This document shows positions 1 to 12,240 of a stretch of DNA of 64,000 nucleotides, piece after piece. Both the position numbers and the translations under genes were made by a program. The notes under the pieces were generated by a model. That model was given only the letters and a program-made list of their open reading frames with translations, made no database searches and was not told the DNA's origin. This DNA comes from Eriocheir sinensis (lineage: Eukaryota; Arthropoda; Malacostraca; Decapoda; Varunidae), in NCBI RefSeq assembly GCF_024679095.1, contig NC_066515.1, forward strand, positions 25,641,887-25,705,886. The letters are read 5' to 3'. The number at the start of each line of letters is the position of its first letter. Within the stretch, counting starts at the first letter, position 1.

Positions 1-292
1 TTTCTTCTTTCCTCCCTTCCCTTCAACACTATTCTCCCTTCCTCCTTCTCCTCTTTGTTTACTATCCTCCTCCTCCTCCTCCTCCTCCTCTCCCTTGCAT
101 ATCTGTCCCGCCCTTATTGTCAACAGGTAAAGAGGAGGAGGAGGAGGAGGAGGAGGAGGAGGAGAGGAAGTGGAGGAGGCTATAGAAGTGGTGGAGATTT
201 TGCAAGAGATGATACTAGAGGAGGAGGAGGAGGAGGAGGAGGAGGTGGAGAAGGAGGAGGAGGAGGTGGAGATGGGTGGAGGAGGAAATATC

Positions 293-336
<44 letters not shown>

Positions 337-778
337 CACCCACCTCATCCACTTCCCTCCACATTTCTTCCTTTCCACAATAAAGAAATAAACAAATAAA
401 AATAAATAAAAAATAAAGCAATCTGGAAGCCATTAGTGTTAGGCCTAAAAGGAGATGAGTCTTATCTCCACTTTAATCTCCCATAATAGTTTTGTATGAC
501 AGGAGGAGGAGGAGGAGGAGGTAATGGATATGGAAGAAGAAAAAGACTAGAAGAGATTGGATATGAAAGAGATGGAGGAGGAGGAGGAGGAGGAAGAGGA
601 GGAGGAGGAGGAGGAGGTAATAGATGAGGAAGAAGAAGAAAAAGACTTGGAAGAGAAGGAAAAGGGAACAGAAGAAGAGGAAGAAGAAGAGGACGACGAG
701 GAGGAGGAGGAGGAGGAGGAGATACCAGATGAGGAAGCAGAAGAAAGAGACTTGGAAGAGGAGGAGGAAGAGGGAATA

Positions 779-810
<32 letters not shown>

Positions 811-1078
811 GGAGGAGGAGGAGGAAGACTTCTTGGGAGGCGCATCTGTGGAGTATCATAGAGTGACCTTGATCAACCCTCCCCCCCTCTTTGACCTCCT
901 CCTCCTCCTCCTCCTCCTCTTATATTTAAATTTTTCTGCCTTCCTTCCCTCCTTCCTTCTCTTTCTCCTTTCTCTTCTTTCTTCTCTTTCCAAGTCTTCC
1001 TCTCCTTCCTTCTCTCTCTTCCTCTTTCCTCTTTCTCTCTATTTTTCTTCTTCCTTCATCCTCCTTCCCTCCTTCGTT

Positions 1079-1115
<37 letters not shown>

Positions 1116-1530
1116 CTTCGTTCCTATATAATCTCTTCTTCGCCTTCTTCTTCTTCTTCCTTCTCTCTCCTTTGTTATCTCTCCTTCCTCCTTTCCTTCC
1201 CTCTCCTTCCTTACATCCATTTACCTCCTCTCTCTCTCTCTCCTCAATTACCCTTTCCCTCTCTCTCCTTCTCTCTCTCCCTCCTTCCCTCCATTACTCC
1301 TCACGAGTCCTCAGTGTCTGGATATCCTCAGGGGGTCCTTCAGAGTCCTCCTCCTCCTCCTCCTCCTCCTCTTCTTCTTTCTTTCCCTCCTCCTTGTTTT
1401 CCTTTCTTTTCCTCCCTTTTCTTTTTCCTTTCCTCCCTACCTTCTTCTCCTCCCTATAACCTCCTCCTCCTCCTCCTCCCCATCCTATATCACCTCCTCC
1501 TCCTCCTCCCCCCCCTCTCCCCCCTTCTAT
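1..1530. repeat. Purine/pyrimidine-asymmetric microsatellite block
   Basis: This block has no recognisable gene. The + strand is purine-rich (GGA/GAG/GAA/GA runs) to about 830, with (GGA)n near 128-172, (GA)n near 296-334 and GAG/GAA tracts from 498 to 828. It is then pyrimidine-rich (CTC, CCT, TTCC, TCTC) from about 880 to 1530. The long open frames here encode only poly-Glu, poly-Ser, poly-Leu or poly-Pro and come from the triplet repeats; I do not treat them as genes. The arrangement of a purine arm followed by a pyrimidine arm could fold back on itself. Confidence 0.85.
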
Positions 1531-1683
1531 AACTTGGTCAAAGGCGGCCTTGTATGTGTCTCCGTGGGGGGGTGGGGATGAGGGGGGGAGAGGTCAGAGG
1601 GGGGCGGGGTCAAGGGTCAAATGTGGTGAGGGAGGTGGAGGTCAGGGTGATGGGGGGGAGGGAGGGAGGGTGTGAAGGAGCAT

Positions 1684-1687
1684 GTCT

Positions 1688-1719
<32 letters not shown>

Positions 1720-1741
1720 CTAATTAGGGAAATGTGATCTG

Positions 1742-1785
<44 letters not shown>
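1684..1785. repeat. Two (GT)n microsatellites
   Basis: Two runs of alternating GT (about 1690-1718 and 1746-1783) are separated by a short unique stretch. Between 1530 and 1684 the + strand is G-rich (runs of GGGGG) with no gene. Confidence 0.9.
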
Positions 1786-2034
1786 CAACTCAATTTTCTT
1801 TTTTTTTGTAATAGTCGTAAATTTGCACTTTTCAAACTTTCTCCCTTTCCTTTTCATTTTCTCTCCTTCTCTTCCTACCTCCGTATCTCCCCTCTTTCTT
1901 CTCTTTCCTCCTCCTCCTCCTTCCTTCTAATTTCCCTTTCATAATCTATTGTTGTTGTTTTTATTATCATGTACAAGAATTTTCATATAGCCCAAAACTT
2001 TCTCACATTATTTTCACACACTCATTCTTTTCAC

Positions 2035-2690
2035 AAATTTTCCAGTCTTCAGATATAAAATATTTTCAAACTTTAATCTTTTTCATAACTTTTCCAGTCT
2101 TCAGGTATAAATATTTTCACACTTTCAATCTTTTCACAACTTTTCCAGTCTTCAGGTATAAATATTTTCACACTAACAATCTTTTCACAACTTTTCCAGT
2201 CTTCAGGTATAAATATTTTCACACTAACAATCTTTTCACAACTTTTCCAGTCTTCAGGTATAAATATTTTCACACTAACAATCTTTTCACAAATTTTCCA
2301 GTCTTCAGGTATAAATATTTTCACACTAACAATCTTTTCACAACTTTTCCAGTCTTCAGGTATAAATATTTTCACACTAACAATCTTTTCACAAATTTTC
2401 CAGTCTTCAGGTATAAATATTTTCACACTAACAATCTTTTCACAACTTTTCCAGTCTTCAGATATAAATATTTTCACACTTTCAATCTTTTCACAAATTT
2501 TCCAGTCTTCAGGTATAAATATTTTCACACTAACAATCTTTTCACAAATTTTCCAGTCTTCAGGTATAAATATTTTCACACTCAATCTTTTCACAAATTT
2601 TCCAGTCTTCAGGTATAAATATTTTCACACTAACAATCTTTTCACAAATTTTCCCGCCTTCAGGTATAAATATTTTCACACTTTCCGTTT
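2035..2690. repeat. 51-bp minisatellite, about 12 copies
   Basis: A unit of about 51 bp containing TTTCCAGTCTTCAGGTATAA and AATATTTTCACAC repeats about 12 times, with few substitutions (caactt/caaatt, aggtata/agatata). Because 51 is a multiple of three, the minus strand stays open as a 17-residue repeat containing VKIFIPEDWK. No splice sites or flanking coding signal support translation, so I call it a tandem repeat. Flanking 1790-2034 and 2691-3165 are T/C-rich low-complexity DNA without a gene. Confidence 0.9.
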
Positions 2691-3171
2691 CCAAAGACAA
2701 ATTTTCACACCTTAGTCACGATTCGCTTTCCCTTCACGGGTTAGAAGTTTTCACGAATTTTACTTTCTTTTTTTTCATTGTTTTCCTCTTTTTCTTCACG
2801 TGTTTTAAAGTATTTTCCCGTGACTGCTTTCCTTTTCCTTTCCTTTCCTTTCTCTTCTTTCTGTATTTTAATTTTCCTCTTTTTTCCCTCCTTTCTTTTT
2901 TTCCTTTGTCTTTTCTTTATTTCTTATTTTCTTATCTTTTCCTTTTTCCTTCCTTTTCTTATCCTTTCTCTTTCCTCCACTCTTATCTTTTCTTCCTTTC
3001 TCTCTCTTTTTCCTTTCCCTTTCATTCTTCTTCTCCTTTCTCTGTTTCCTTTCCATATTTCATTCTTCTCTTCTGATTCCTTCCTTCTTCCCTTTCCTTC
3101 TCTTCCTTCCTTCCTTCTCTTCCTTCCTTCTTCCTTATTCTATACAGTTACGAAGCGTTGAGTCAGTGGGA

Positions 3172-3172
3172 A

Positions 3173-3229
<57 letters not shown>

Positions 3230-3306
3230 GATCATCGCCCTCGCTCACAAGACATTTTAAAGCAAGGCGTCACGAGGAGTTTTTTTCCCACAATTCTTCA
3301 CGCTTG

Positions 3307-3353
<47 letters not shown>

Positions 3354-3369
3354 CTCTCAGTCTTAACCC

Positions 3370-3422
<53 letters not shown>

Positions 3423-3780
3423 GGGGGGACCTAACCTCTGTGGCACTTATCAAGAACGTGTGTTTGTTTACAGTCACAGGGCGAGGGAGGGAGAGGAAGG
3501 AGAAGGGAACGCTTGAAGAAAGGATGGAAGAATGGGAAGCAGGGAAAATGAGGTTAGAGAAAGAGAGGATAAGAAGAGAAGGGAGGAGAGGAAGAAGGGA
3601 GGGGAGGGGAAACGATGGGAAGGGAGGAGGAAGGAAGGGAACGGTTGAAGAAAGGAAGGAAGAATGGGAAAGAGGGAGAGAGAGAGGATAAGAAGAGAAG
3701 GGAGGATAGGAAGAAGGGAAGGGAGGAGGAAGAAGGGAAGGGAGTAGGAGGAAAGGATGGAAGGGAGGAGGAATGACACT
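3172..3780. repeat. (CT)n and (GA)n microsatellites followed by GGA-rich imperfect repeats
   Basis: (CT)n occurs at about 3176-3227 and 3311-3351, (GA)n at about 3374-3419, and an imperfect purine-rich repeat (GGAAGAATGGGAA-type unit) from about 3480 to 3780. The adjacent (CT)n and (GA)n arms near 3311-3419 are mutually complementary and could pair. The stretch 3781-4300 holds no gene that I can support. Confidence 0.85.
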
Positions 3781-4299
3781 ACAGTTGACATTGCAGTGAG
3801 GGAGAGCTTGAAAAATACAACAAAAATGACTAACACGTGACAACTAATTAATGGAAATCTTTGTATACACCCAAAAGAAAACAAAGAAAATAAAATGCAA
3901 GATGTATAGATAAATGTATAGATGTATAGACGCATGTATAGAAACTGACCTCTCTTTTGGGACACTCCTTTGACCTCTATTCAGGAGCAGTAAGTAGCGG
4001 GCTTTTTTATATATATTCTTTTCTTTACGCCCTTGAACTGTCTCCTTAGCTGTAAAAATAATAATAACTTGCATAACATAAGCAAATATACGCAAAATAC
4101 ATACCTCCCCCCTACACACACACACAAACACACACATATAGTTAACTTAATGCGTATAACGGTATCTTATAACCAAACTACGCAGGCATAATAGTCCACC
4201 TCGTTTGCTGTATAATGCTCCGTCGTAAACACTAAGAAAATGGGTGTCAGGTAGAGTCATTAGGAGGAAGAATGTTACAGGTAAACCTCACCATCACCT

Positions 4300-4303
4300 G
4301 GGC

Positions 4304-4335
<32 letters not shown>

Positions 4336-4398
4336 TTAGGTGAAGTTAAGTGAAGTTAGAGAAGTAAAGTTTGTGTAATTATTTGTAAAGGAATGTAG

Positions 4399-4457
<59 letters not shown>

Positions 4458-4670
4458 AAGAAGAAGAAGAAGAAGAAGAAGAAGAAGAAAAAGAAAAAGA
4501 AGAAGAAAAGGTAAAGAAGATGAGGTAGAAGAAGAACAAGAACAAGAACAAGAAGAACAAGAACAAGAAAGAGAAAATAAAGAAAAAAAAAAAGCAGAGT
4601 CCGCTAAGTTAAGATAATCCAAGGTTTTAAGTTACAAAATAAAACACAGAGAGAAAGATGACTGATAAAG

Positions 4671-4736
<66 letters not shown>

Positions 4737-4802
4737 CGTGTTATGGGTTAATGTAGCATCTTTGAACAGGTAACAGGTGTGTGACAGGTGGGATGGCGAC
4801 CT

Positions 4803-4891
<89 letters not shown>

Positions 4892-5052
4892 AACGTTCTC
4901 ATAATCATACAAGTACTTATCTAAATCTCTTCCTCCTCCTCCTCCTCCTCCTCCTCCTCCTCTTCATTTCAGGTCAATACAATTACTATGCAACAACAAC
5001 AATAACAAAAATAATTACGAGGTTTGTATCTAAGCTATTATTTCATTATTAA

Positions 5053-5102
<50 letters not shown>

Positions 5103-5197
5103 CCGTAGTAGTAATAGTAGTAGTAGAAGTAGTAGAAGTAGTAGTAGTAGTAGTAGTAGTAAATGTTGTAGTTTCCAGTTCGTTTACCAGATGGCAG

Positions 5198-5242
<45 letters not shown>

Positions 5243-5442
5243 GCTCAAATCACTACACTTCATCCATCTCCCTCATCTCTTCTTTCCTCCTCCTCCTCCT
5301 CCTCCTCCTTCATCTCCTCTTCCTTCTTCTTCAGGTGACGCAAAAGAGGTAATTGTGGGAAGAAAAAAGAGTAGAAGAATGACCAACGAACATCATCCAT
5401 CAGTCAATCCATCCATTTCTCACTCTGACGACACGAGAGAAA

Positions 5443-5511
<69 letters not shown>

Positions 5512-5515
5512 TTTG
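4300..5515. repeat. Microsatellite cluster (GTT, AAT, AAG, GT, GA, CCT, AGT, AC, GA)
   Basis: In order there are (GTT)n about 4306-4335, (AAT)n about 4400-4430, (AAG)n about 4430-4490, (GT)n about 4674-4733, (GA)n about 4806-4887, (CCT)n about 4930-4962, (AGT)n about 5055-5160, (AC)n about 5199-5239, (CCT)n about 5286-5310 and (GA)n about 5449-5509. Short unique stretches between them have no coding signal. 5516-5830 is AT-rich with GATA-like tetranucleotides and no gene. Confidence 0.88.
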
Positions 5516-5830
5516 TCTAAGCACAAATAAAAGAAAAAACAGACTCTTATTTATATATCGACTACAAATATAAATAGCCAAGGAATTTTGCACCTCTGAA
5601 AATATAGATAGATAGAAATAGATAGATAGATAATTTCACTGATAGATTGATGGACAGATAGACAAAGAAAAACACAAATTCATAGATAAATAGATATAAA
5701 AACATTAACCAATTAACTAAAACAGGTAGAAACACAACCCCCAAAAAATTAACCATACCAACAAAATAATTAAACTAACAAAACAATTAAAAACAAACAT
5801 ATATAAACTACAAAACTCTTTAGTACTCAC

Positions 5831-5905
5831 AATCCAGATGGTGTTGATAACGACGATGATAAGCCTTGAGCAACGTTGGTAGCCGTAGAAGCTTTGATGT
5901 TGGAG
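5831..5905 (-). CDS. Possible coding exon ending in a hydrophobic segment (doubtful)
   Basis: Read on the minus strand, this stretch gives FYGYQRCSRLIIVVINTIWI and stops exactly at a good donor, ATT|GTGAGT (last exon base 5831). A short cysteine-containing cytoplasmic stub followed by a hydrophobic segment cut by a phase-0 intron is how many tetraspanin first exons look. However, I see no initiator ATG in frame, an in-frame TAA lies further upstream, the acceptor is unclear, and I cannot find the next exon. It could equally be chance. Confidence 0.2.
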
Positions 5906-6069
5906 GTAGTGGGTGGAGGACCGTCGGAAAGGGCTCAGTGAGGAGGGTAATTCAGCCCAAGATCGAAATACTTACTTCGATCTTCGTTCAGCCCATCCTT
6001 CCGTGCCCAGCGTCAAGGCGTGGCCAAGACAGTTTACGTGCAATAGTCTGTCCTCATGTCACCTAATTT

Positions 6070-6600
6070 TCAGCACCTCGCAATATACATGGATCTCAAC
6101 GCCATCTGGTGGAGAAAAAGGTAGATGTTAGTTTGAATCACCAAGCGCAACAGACACATTTTCACATTCTTAACGGAGAGAGGATAATATAAGAGTTATC
6201 TAGTATCCTCTTTACCACCTCGCGATATACAAGCATCTCAACGCCATCTGGTGGAGAAAAAGGTAGATGTTAGTTTGAATCACCGAGCACAACAGACACA
6301 TTTTCACATTTTTAACGGTGAGGAAAATGTAAGAGTTATCCAGTATCCTCTTTACCATCTCGCGATATACATGCATCTCAACGCCATCTGGTGGAGAGAG
6401 GGAAAGGTAGAGGTTACTTTGAATCAGCGCAAGACACATTTTCACATTTTAACGGAGAAAGGAAAATGTAAAAATTAAACAGTGTAATACAATTTGATAC
6501 TAATAAAAAGGCGCCATCTGTCGGAGAGGAGGAAAAATAGACGTTACTTCGCCTCACGTCAAGACATGCATACATTTTAACGCCATCCACTAGAGCGAGG
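6070..6600. repeat. Tandem repeat of about 140 bp, each unit carrying a CGCCATCTGGTGG motif
   Basis: Three good copies plus decayed ones start near 6085, 6227 and 6367. Each carries CGCCATCTGGTGG, at 6100-6112, 6242-6254 and 6382-6394. Degenerate versions follow at 6512-6524 (CGCCATCTGTCGG) and 6581-6593 (CGCCATCCACTAG). The surrounding unit also shares a GTAGATGTTAGTTTGAATCA block and a CACATTTTCACAT block. No coding signal is present; 5906-6069 likewise holds no supported gene. Confidence 0.8.
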
Positions 6601-6743
6601 CAAAGATCGTTGTTACTTTAGCTTAATAAGGTAAAAAACACGTTAGAACACGACTGGACAGAAACACGAATAATATAAAATATGAAAGTGAATAGAATCA
6701 AGAGAGTTATTTTTCTTCTAACATTATACTCGTATCCTCTCTT

Positions 6744-6744
6744 G

Positions 6745-6782
<38 letters not shown>

Positions 6783-6926
6783 GAAAAAACCGTCTACAAT
6801 AAAACCGATTCATAAACACCGCAACTATAAGAAACACAACAATCATAAGCGCCATAACCCTCAGGCCGTCCACCAGGGTTGCGACACATTCATCTGATGC
6901 GGAGGGATTCTGTGGTTGACATGATG

Positions 6927-6982
<56 letters not shown>

Positions 6983-7196
6983 CAACACTTAATGGAGCTT
7001 ACAGTGAGATAGAGATGGAGAGACGTAGAGGTAGAAGTAGAGATTACAACACTTGATGGACCTTAGCGAGAGAGAGAGAGAGAGAGAGAGAGTAGTGTTC
7101 ATCCTTGCACCCATTCTGGCACTGACCACAAGCAAATGACAGAAGCAGAGTAAAAAAAATAATAATAAATAAATAAATAGCATTGCGCACATACCC

Positions 7197-7251
<55 letters not shown>

Positions 7252-7314
7252 GTCACACCTGTTCTCTTTCTAATAACTTCCGGGTCATCTTCGTTTTGGT
7301 CCATTTTCCATGAT

Positions 7315-7366
<52 letters not shown>

Positions 7367-7400
7367 CGTTACATACACCCAGACACTAAATAGAATCAAA

Positions 7401-7431
<31 letters not shown>

Positions 7432-7467
7432 AAGAAGAAGAAGAAGAAGGGAATGAAAGTGATCAAC

Positions 7468-7521
<54 letters not shown>

Positions 7522-7569
7522 ATTTTTTCAAATACAAGACCAAAACCACGAACACTTTCCAACACACCT

Positions 7570-7648
<79 letters not shown>

Positions 7649-7874
7649 AAAAGTAGCGACTCACACTCACCTCCTCCTCCTCCTCCTCCATTAATCAACA
7701 GGAGGAATGAGAGGAAAATGGAGGAGGAAAGTGGAGGGAAAAAAAGGAAAAAAAGAAAGAAAATTTATGTCCACCCGGCGGGCAGAAATTACAGGAAAGA
7801 AAAAACAACAACAAAGAAAACAACAATTGATAAAACTTTCTCACTCACGTTGATGAATAGGTAGAGGGTGTGGG

Positions 7875-7920
<46 letters not shown>

Positions 7921-7952
7921 GGCGTTAAATTTCAGGTTTACCGAAAATTCAT

Positions 7953-8002
<50 letters not shown>

Positions 8003-8060
8003 ATTACATCAGGTTACATAGCAATCAAACCACATATTTATTGTTGCCAAAATTGTGCGG

Positions 8061-8133
<73 letters not shown>

Positions 8134-8189
8134 ATACCTAAAATTTCATCCAGTAAGAACCACAAAATATGACTGTCAAAATTGGGATA

Positions 8190-8227
<38 letters not shown>

Positions 8228-8237
8228 AAACCCCTCC

Positions 8238-8272
<35 letters not shown>

Positions 8273-8342
8273 AACCACACAAACCTCATCTCAGGTACAA
8301 TGATCTAATTACAACGGTCAGCCTTCCAACCCATATACATAA

Positions 8343-8372
<30 letters not shown>
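6744..8372. repeat. Microsatellite cluster (AC, GA, CT, AAG)
   Basis: Main tracts are (AC)n about 6744-6781; (GA)n about 6930-6979 and 7069-7092; (CT)n about 7201-7249 and 7318-7363; (AAG)n about 7402-7448; (AC)n about 7470-7520; (GA)n about 7574-7646; (CT)n about 7880-7916; (GA)n about 7957-8000, 8065-8130 and 8193-8225; and (AC)n about 8346-8373. Complementary (CT)n and (GA)n runs alternate on the same strand, so local hairpins are possible. No gene recognised. Confidence 0.88.
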
Positions 8373-8376
<4 letters not shown>

Positions 8377-8544
8377 AAGTAGATAGGAAGGTAGGTAGGC
8401 TAATGAGGTAGACCGGTAAGATAGGCTAATGAGAAGAGGTAGAAATTTAGCAGACATATGGAAGTGCGTATAAGTTCTGTATGGCTATAGTGAGTAAGCT
8501 ATATTGAAAGCCTACGATAGTCTTACAAAAGTTAATAGTAGTAA

Positions 8545-9110
8545 TGATAGAAACATGACCAAGAAGAATTAGAAAAGAAAGAACAATAAGAATATGAAGA
8601 ACAGTTTATTTCCTTCTGATATATAAAGAAAAAAGTGGAAATACAAGAACTTCATGAAATCCATTACCTAACATCGATCTAGCCTACTAAACCAAAAAGA
8701 AGAATTAGAAAAGAAAGAAGAAAATGAAGAACAGTTTATTTCCTTCTGATATATAAAGAAAAAAGTGGAAATACAAGACACTTAATGAAATCCATTACCT
8801 AACATTGATATAGCCTACTAAACCAAAAAGAAGAATTAGAAAAGAAAGAAAAAGAAGATTAAGAAGTTTTATTTTCCTTCTGATATAACAAAAAATAAAT
8901 AAAAGAGTAAATACAAGACACTTCATGAAATCCATTACTTAACATTGAAATAGCCTACTTAACCTACCTTACTAATCACAACCTTAACCATAATAAATAA
9001 AAATAAAGTGTAAATACAAGACACTCCATGAAATCCATTACTTAACATTGATCCAGCCTACTAAACCTACCTTACTAATCACAACCTTAACCATAATAAA
9101 TAAAAAAAGA
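8545..9110. repeat. Imperfect tandem repeat of about 130 bp, about 4 copies
   Basis: The units share CCTTCTGATATATAAAGAA, then GGAAATACAAGACAC, TGAAATCCATTACCTAACAT and a 'gcctactaaacc' block. Later units (after about 8900) lose the first block and gain ACTAATCACAACCTTAACCA. AT-rich, with no coding signal. The flank 8373-8544 shows no gene. Confidence 0.75.
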
Positions 9111-9139
9111 AAGTAATCATCCACAATAAAGAACTCATC

Positions 9140-9270
9140 CACAATTGATAGGGCTTTCGTAGAGATCGTGTTAGTATTTCCATGAACAGTTTTATGAGCC
9201 TAGTAATAGTCTGCCAAGGCTTCTACACCGTTAATGTGAAAACCACTCATGGGAGCCCGAATGATCTTGT
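9140..9270. repeat. Single diverged copy of the repeat that forms the 47-48.6 kb array
   Basis: The stretch 'gatagggctttcgtagag', followed by a 'catttcc/atttcc' core, 'agttttatgagcct' and a 'ctacaccgt' block, matches in the same order the unit tandemly amplified at 47,040-48,585. This copy is single and extends further at its 3' end (to about 9,265), so it may represent the parent dispersed element. Confidence 0.55.
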
Positions 9271-9349
9271 GGCATTTGGATATAGTTGATGTGGATCCCA
9301 TATGCCTCTGAGAATATCATTATTATTTTTATTAAAGTCACCCTCATCA

Positions 9350-9350
9350 A

Positions 9351-9406
<56 letters not shown>

Positions 9407-9540
9407 CGGGATTTCTTCTCTCCAAACAATAATTTTGGTCTAGTTTCGATTTTTCAGAATGAATTTGCATTATTTATTAAACTGTTTCTCTCTTTATTCT
9501 CTTAGTCGCTTTCACATGACAGCAAATACTTTTAAAATGA

Positions 9541-9616
<76 letters not shown>

Positions 9617-9643
9617 ACTTTGGGTGAGCATTCCCATAGACAC

Positions 9644-9704
<61 letters not shown>

Positions 9705-9974
9705 CTATCTCCACGCTCTGTTTTTCTCTCCATGATGACACTAGACAGACTAACCACCTCCTCCTCCTCCTCCTCCTCTTCTTCCTCCTCCTCCTCTTCT
9801 TCCTCTTCTTTTTCTTCCTCCTCCTCCTCCTCTTCCAATACTTCTTTACACCTCACTAAACCTCACACGCACTTTTTTTTTCTCTCTTTTTCTTTCTCAT
9901 TCTCTTTCTCATTCTCTCTCATCATTTTATTGTGTTGTCTTTGTCTTTTGGTAAATTGGGCTGTTGTTGTTGTT

Positions 9975-10024
<50 letters not shown>

Positions 10025-10040
10025 TCACGTAATAAACATA

Positions 10041-10094
<54 letters not shown>

Positions 10095-10155
10095 ATACCT
10101 TGAGTTTTAATTATGATGTTACAGAAGTCCACCCTCCTTGTAGTAGTAGTAGTAA

Positions 10156-10215
<60 letters not shown>

Positions 10216-10298
10216 CAACACCAACTTCAAAATCACGTCAAAATTCACTAATACACTTATTAATATCTAGTAAATGTCTTGTTAATTAATTTTCTAAC

Positions 10299-10343
<45 letters not shown>

Positions 10344-10345
10344 TG
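9350..10345. repeat. Microsatellite cluster (CT, AAT, GA, TCC, ATT, AGT)
   Basis: (CT)n about 9354-9404, (AAT)n about 9541-9615, (GA)n about 9648-9700, (TCC/TTC)n about 9757-9835, (GTT)n then (CT)n about 9962-10021, (ATT)n about 10043-10093, (AGT)n about 10141-10214 and 10302-10342. Open frames here are homopolymer Asn, Ser, Leu or Tyr runs and are not genes. Confidence 0.88.
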
Positions 10346-11095
10346 TAGTAGCACCACTTCAAAAACACGTCAAAATTCACTTCACTTCCCAAAACCGAGT
10401 AAAAGTCTTATTAACAACCACTCCTCACTCCACCACCCTGCCACGTGCTCCTTCCACACGCTTCTTCACGGGAGCGGCAACGTCCTTCCTCCACGCCTTG
10501 CACGAGTAGACTGGCGCGGGAAAGGGGGAGGGACCGAGCGTTCGTTTTTCGATTCACACACACGTATATAATTCATACTTTTTATCTATGTTTAGTTCAA
10601 TACGTGTTTTCTGCATGAATTTGTATAACCTTAGATGAGCGAATGCAATATTATACTCAGTTAAATTATTCTCTGTCACTCACGGCCCCGTAATACATAC
10701 ATACAGCCATACATACATATATACATGATTAGATTTCATAGTCATCTATATTTACTTTAATATGTCTTTGTCTGTATGTGTTACGTATATCACTTATAAT
10801 GAGCAAAGATATCAGTGAATGCAATCTTGTCCGTCAAATAGCCTGGTCATCCATAAAAAACTAACACAATATGAATAAAGAAACACTATTATTGATAGAT
10901 TTAAGAATACAAGACCACAGAGCGACGGAAAGTTAAAATAAAATAAAATAAAACCATAAAAGAGGTATACGCCCGAGATGGCAACAATGTCTATAGCTAA
11001 TACGGCACTTACGTCACTTACACTTACGTCACCACTTACTGTACGTCTTCCCCTTTCTTTCCCACACGTCATTTTACCTCCTGGTGTTACGTGGG

Positions 11096-11148
<53 letters not shown>

Positions 11149-12240
11149 CTTCCTTCCCATTCTGTTATTTTTTTCCGTTTCCTCTTCCCATTCAGTTTTT
11201 CTCTCCCTTTTCTCCTCCCCAAGCTCTGTTTTTCTCTCCCCTTTTTCCCATTCTCTGTTTTTCTCTCCCTTTTCTCCTTCCCATTCTCTGTTTTTCTCTC
11301 CCCGTTTTCCCTTTCTCTGTTTTTCTCTCCCCTTTCCTTCTTCCCATTCTCTTATTCTCTCTCCGTTTTCCCATTCTCTGTTTTTCTCTCCCTTTTCTCC
11401 TTCCCGTTCTCTGTTTCTCTCCCCATTTTCCCATTCTCTGATTTTCTCTCCCCTTTCCTTCTTCCCATTCTCTTATTCTCTCTCCGTTTTCCCATTCTCT
11501 GTTATTCCCGTTGTTCCTTTATCCCATTCCCTTATTCCTCTCTCCCTCTCCTCCTCTTTCGTCTCTCTCCATTTCCATCTCCCGTTTCTGTTCTTCCTCC
11601 CTTCCCTTCCCTTCCTCTTCCCCATCTGTTATATCTCCATGTCCCTCCCTTCCCCCTCTCTCCTCTGTTTCCCTTCCCTCCCTCTCCCTCTTCTTCCTCA
11701 CATTATTACCCCATAATTTCCACCTTCCCGTCACAGCCATTTATTTTCCCATCACTTTACTTCCTATTACCTCCTTTATGCAGTCTTCTGTTACTTTACG
11801 TCACTTGTCTGTTATTTTTTTTGTGTGTTTGTCTAATCTTTCTTACGCTCTTTCACGATCTGTCCCTCATCTTTGTAACGCTTTCCCTCATAATAAACTT
11901 CGTAATACCCCGTCGACCTATAGGCCTACTGCCGCCTACAACATTTTATTTTCTTGTAAACTTAAAATCCATATAGGCAAATCTACCTTACCACCATATC
12001 TCTCTCTAGCGTGTATGACCTTTGAGTGTTCAAGGACAGTAAGCATAAGATGAAATATAAGTGCGTCCGATATCATACAGTGAAGAAGTGGAGATGGAAA
12101 TCGTGATAGTGGGAATTGATAGTGAGGAAAAAATGGTGATACATGATTTGCATTTGTCTTCGTAAATCTTTTAGGCCCGTGTTTTAGGACGCTTTCATCT
12201 CCCACAACACATATTCCCGAAGGCCACAAAAGGCACACAC
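10346..12240. other. Gene-free stretch: GC-richer patch, then a pyrimidine-rich imperfect repeat
   Basis: 10,430-10,530 is distinctly GC-richer than its surroundings and contains a CACGTG box; it could be promoter or 5'UTR sequence of a gene I cannot see. 11,100-11,146 is (CT)n. 11,150-11,520 is an imperfect repeat built on CCATTCTCTGTTTTTCTCTC, with units of roughly 30-60 bp. The long + frame across 10,978-11,976 is Ser/Leu/Pro/Phe-rich because of this repeat and is not credible as protein. The remainder to 12,240 shows nothing I can name. Confidence 0.6.

Noticed and set aside
557..1459. Long + frame of poly-Glu followed by Leu/Ser-rich sequence
   Set aside because: Entirely explained by GAG/GAA and CTC/TCC triplet repeats; no complex sequence, no splice signals.
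9459..10103. Frame with poly-Asn, poly-Ser and poly-Tyr tracts
   Set aside because: Pure readout of (AAT)n, (TCC)n and (ATT)n microsatellites.
10978..11976. 332-codon Ser/Phe/Leu/Pro-rich frame
   Set aside because: Arises from the CCATTCTCTGTTTTTCTCTC repeat and (CT)n; no complexity typical of a protein.
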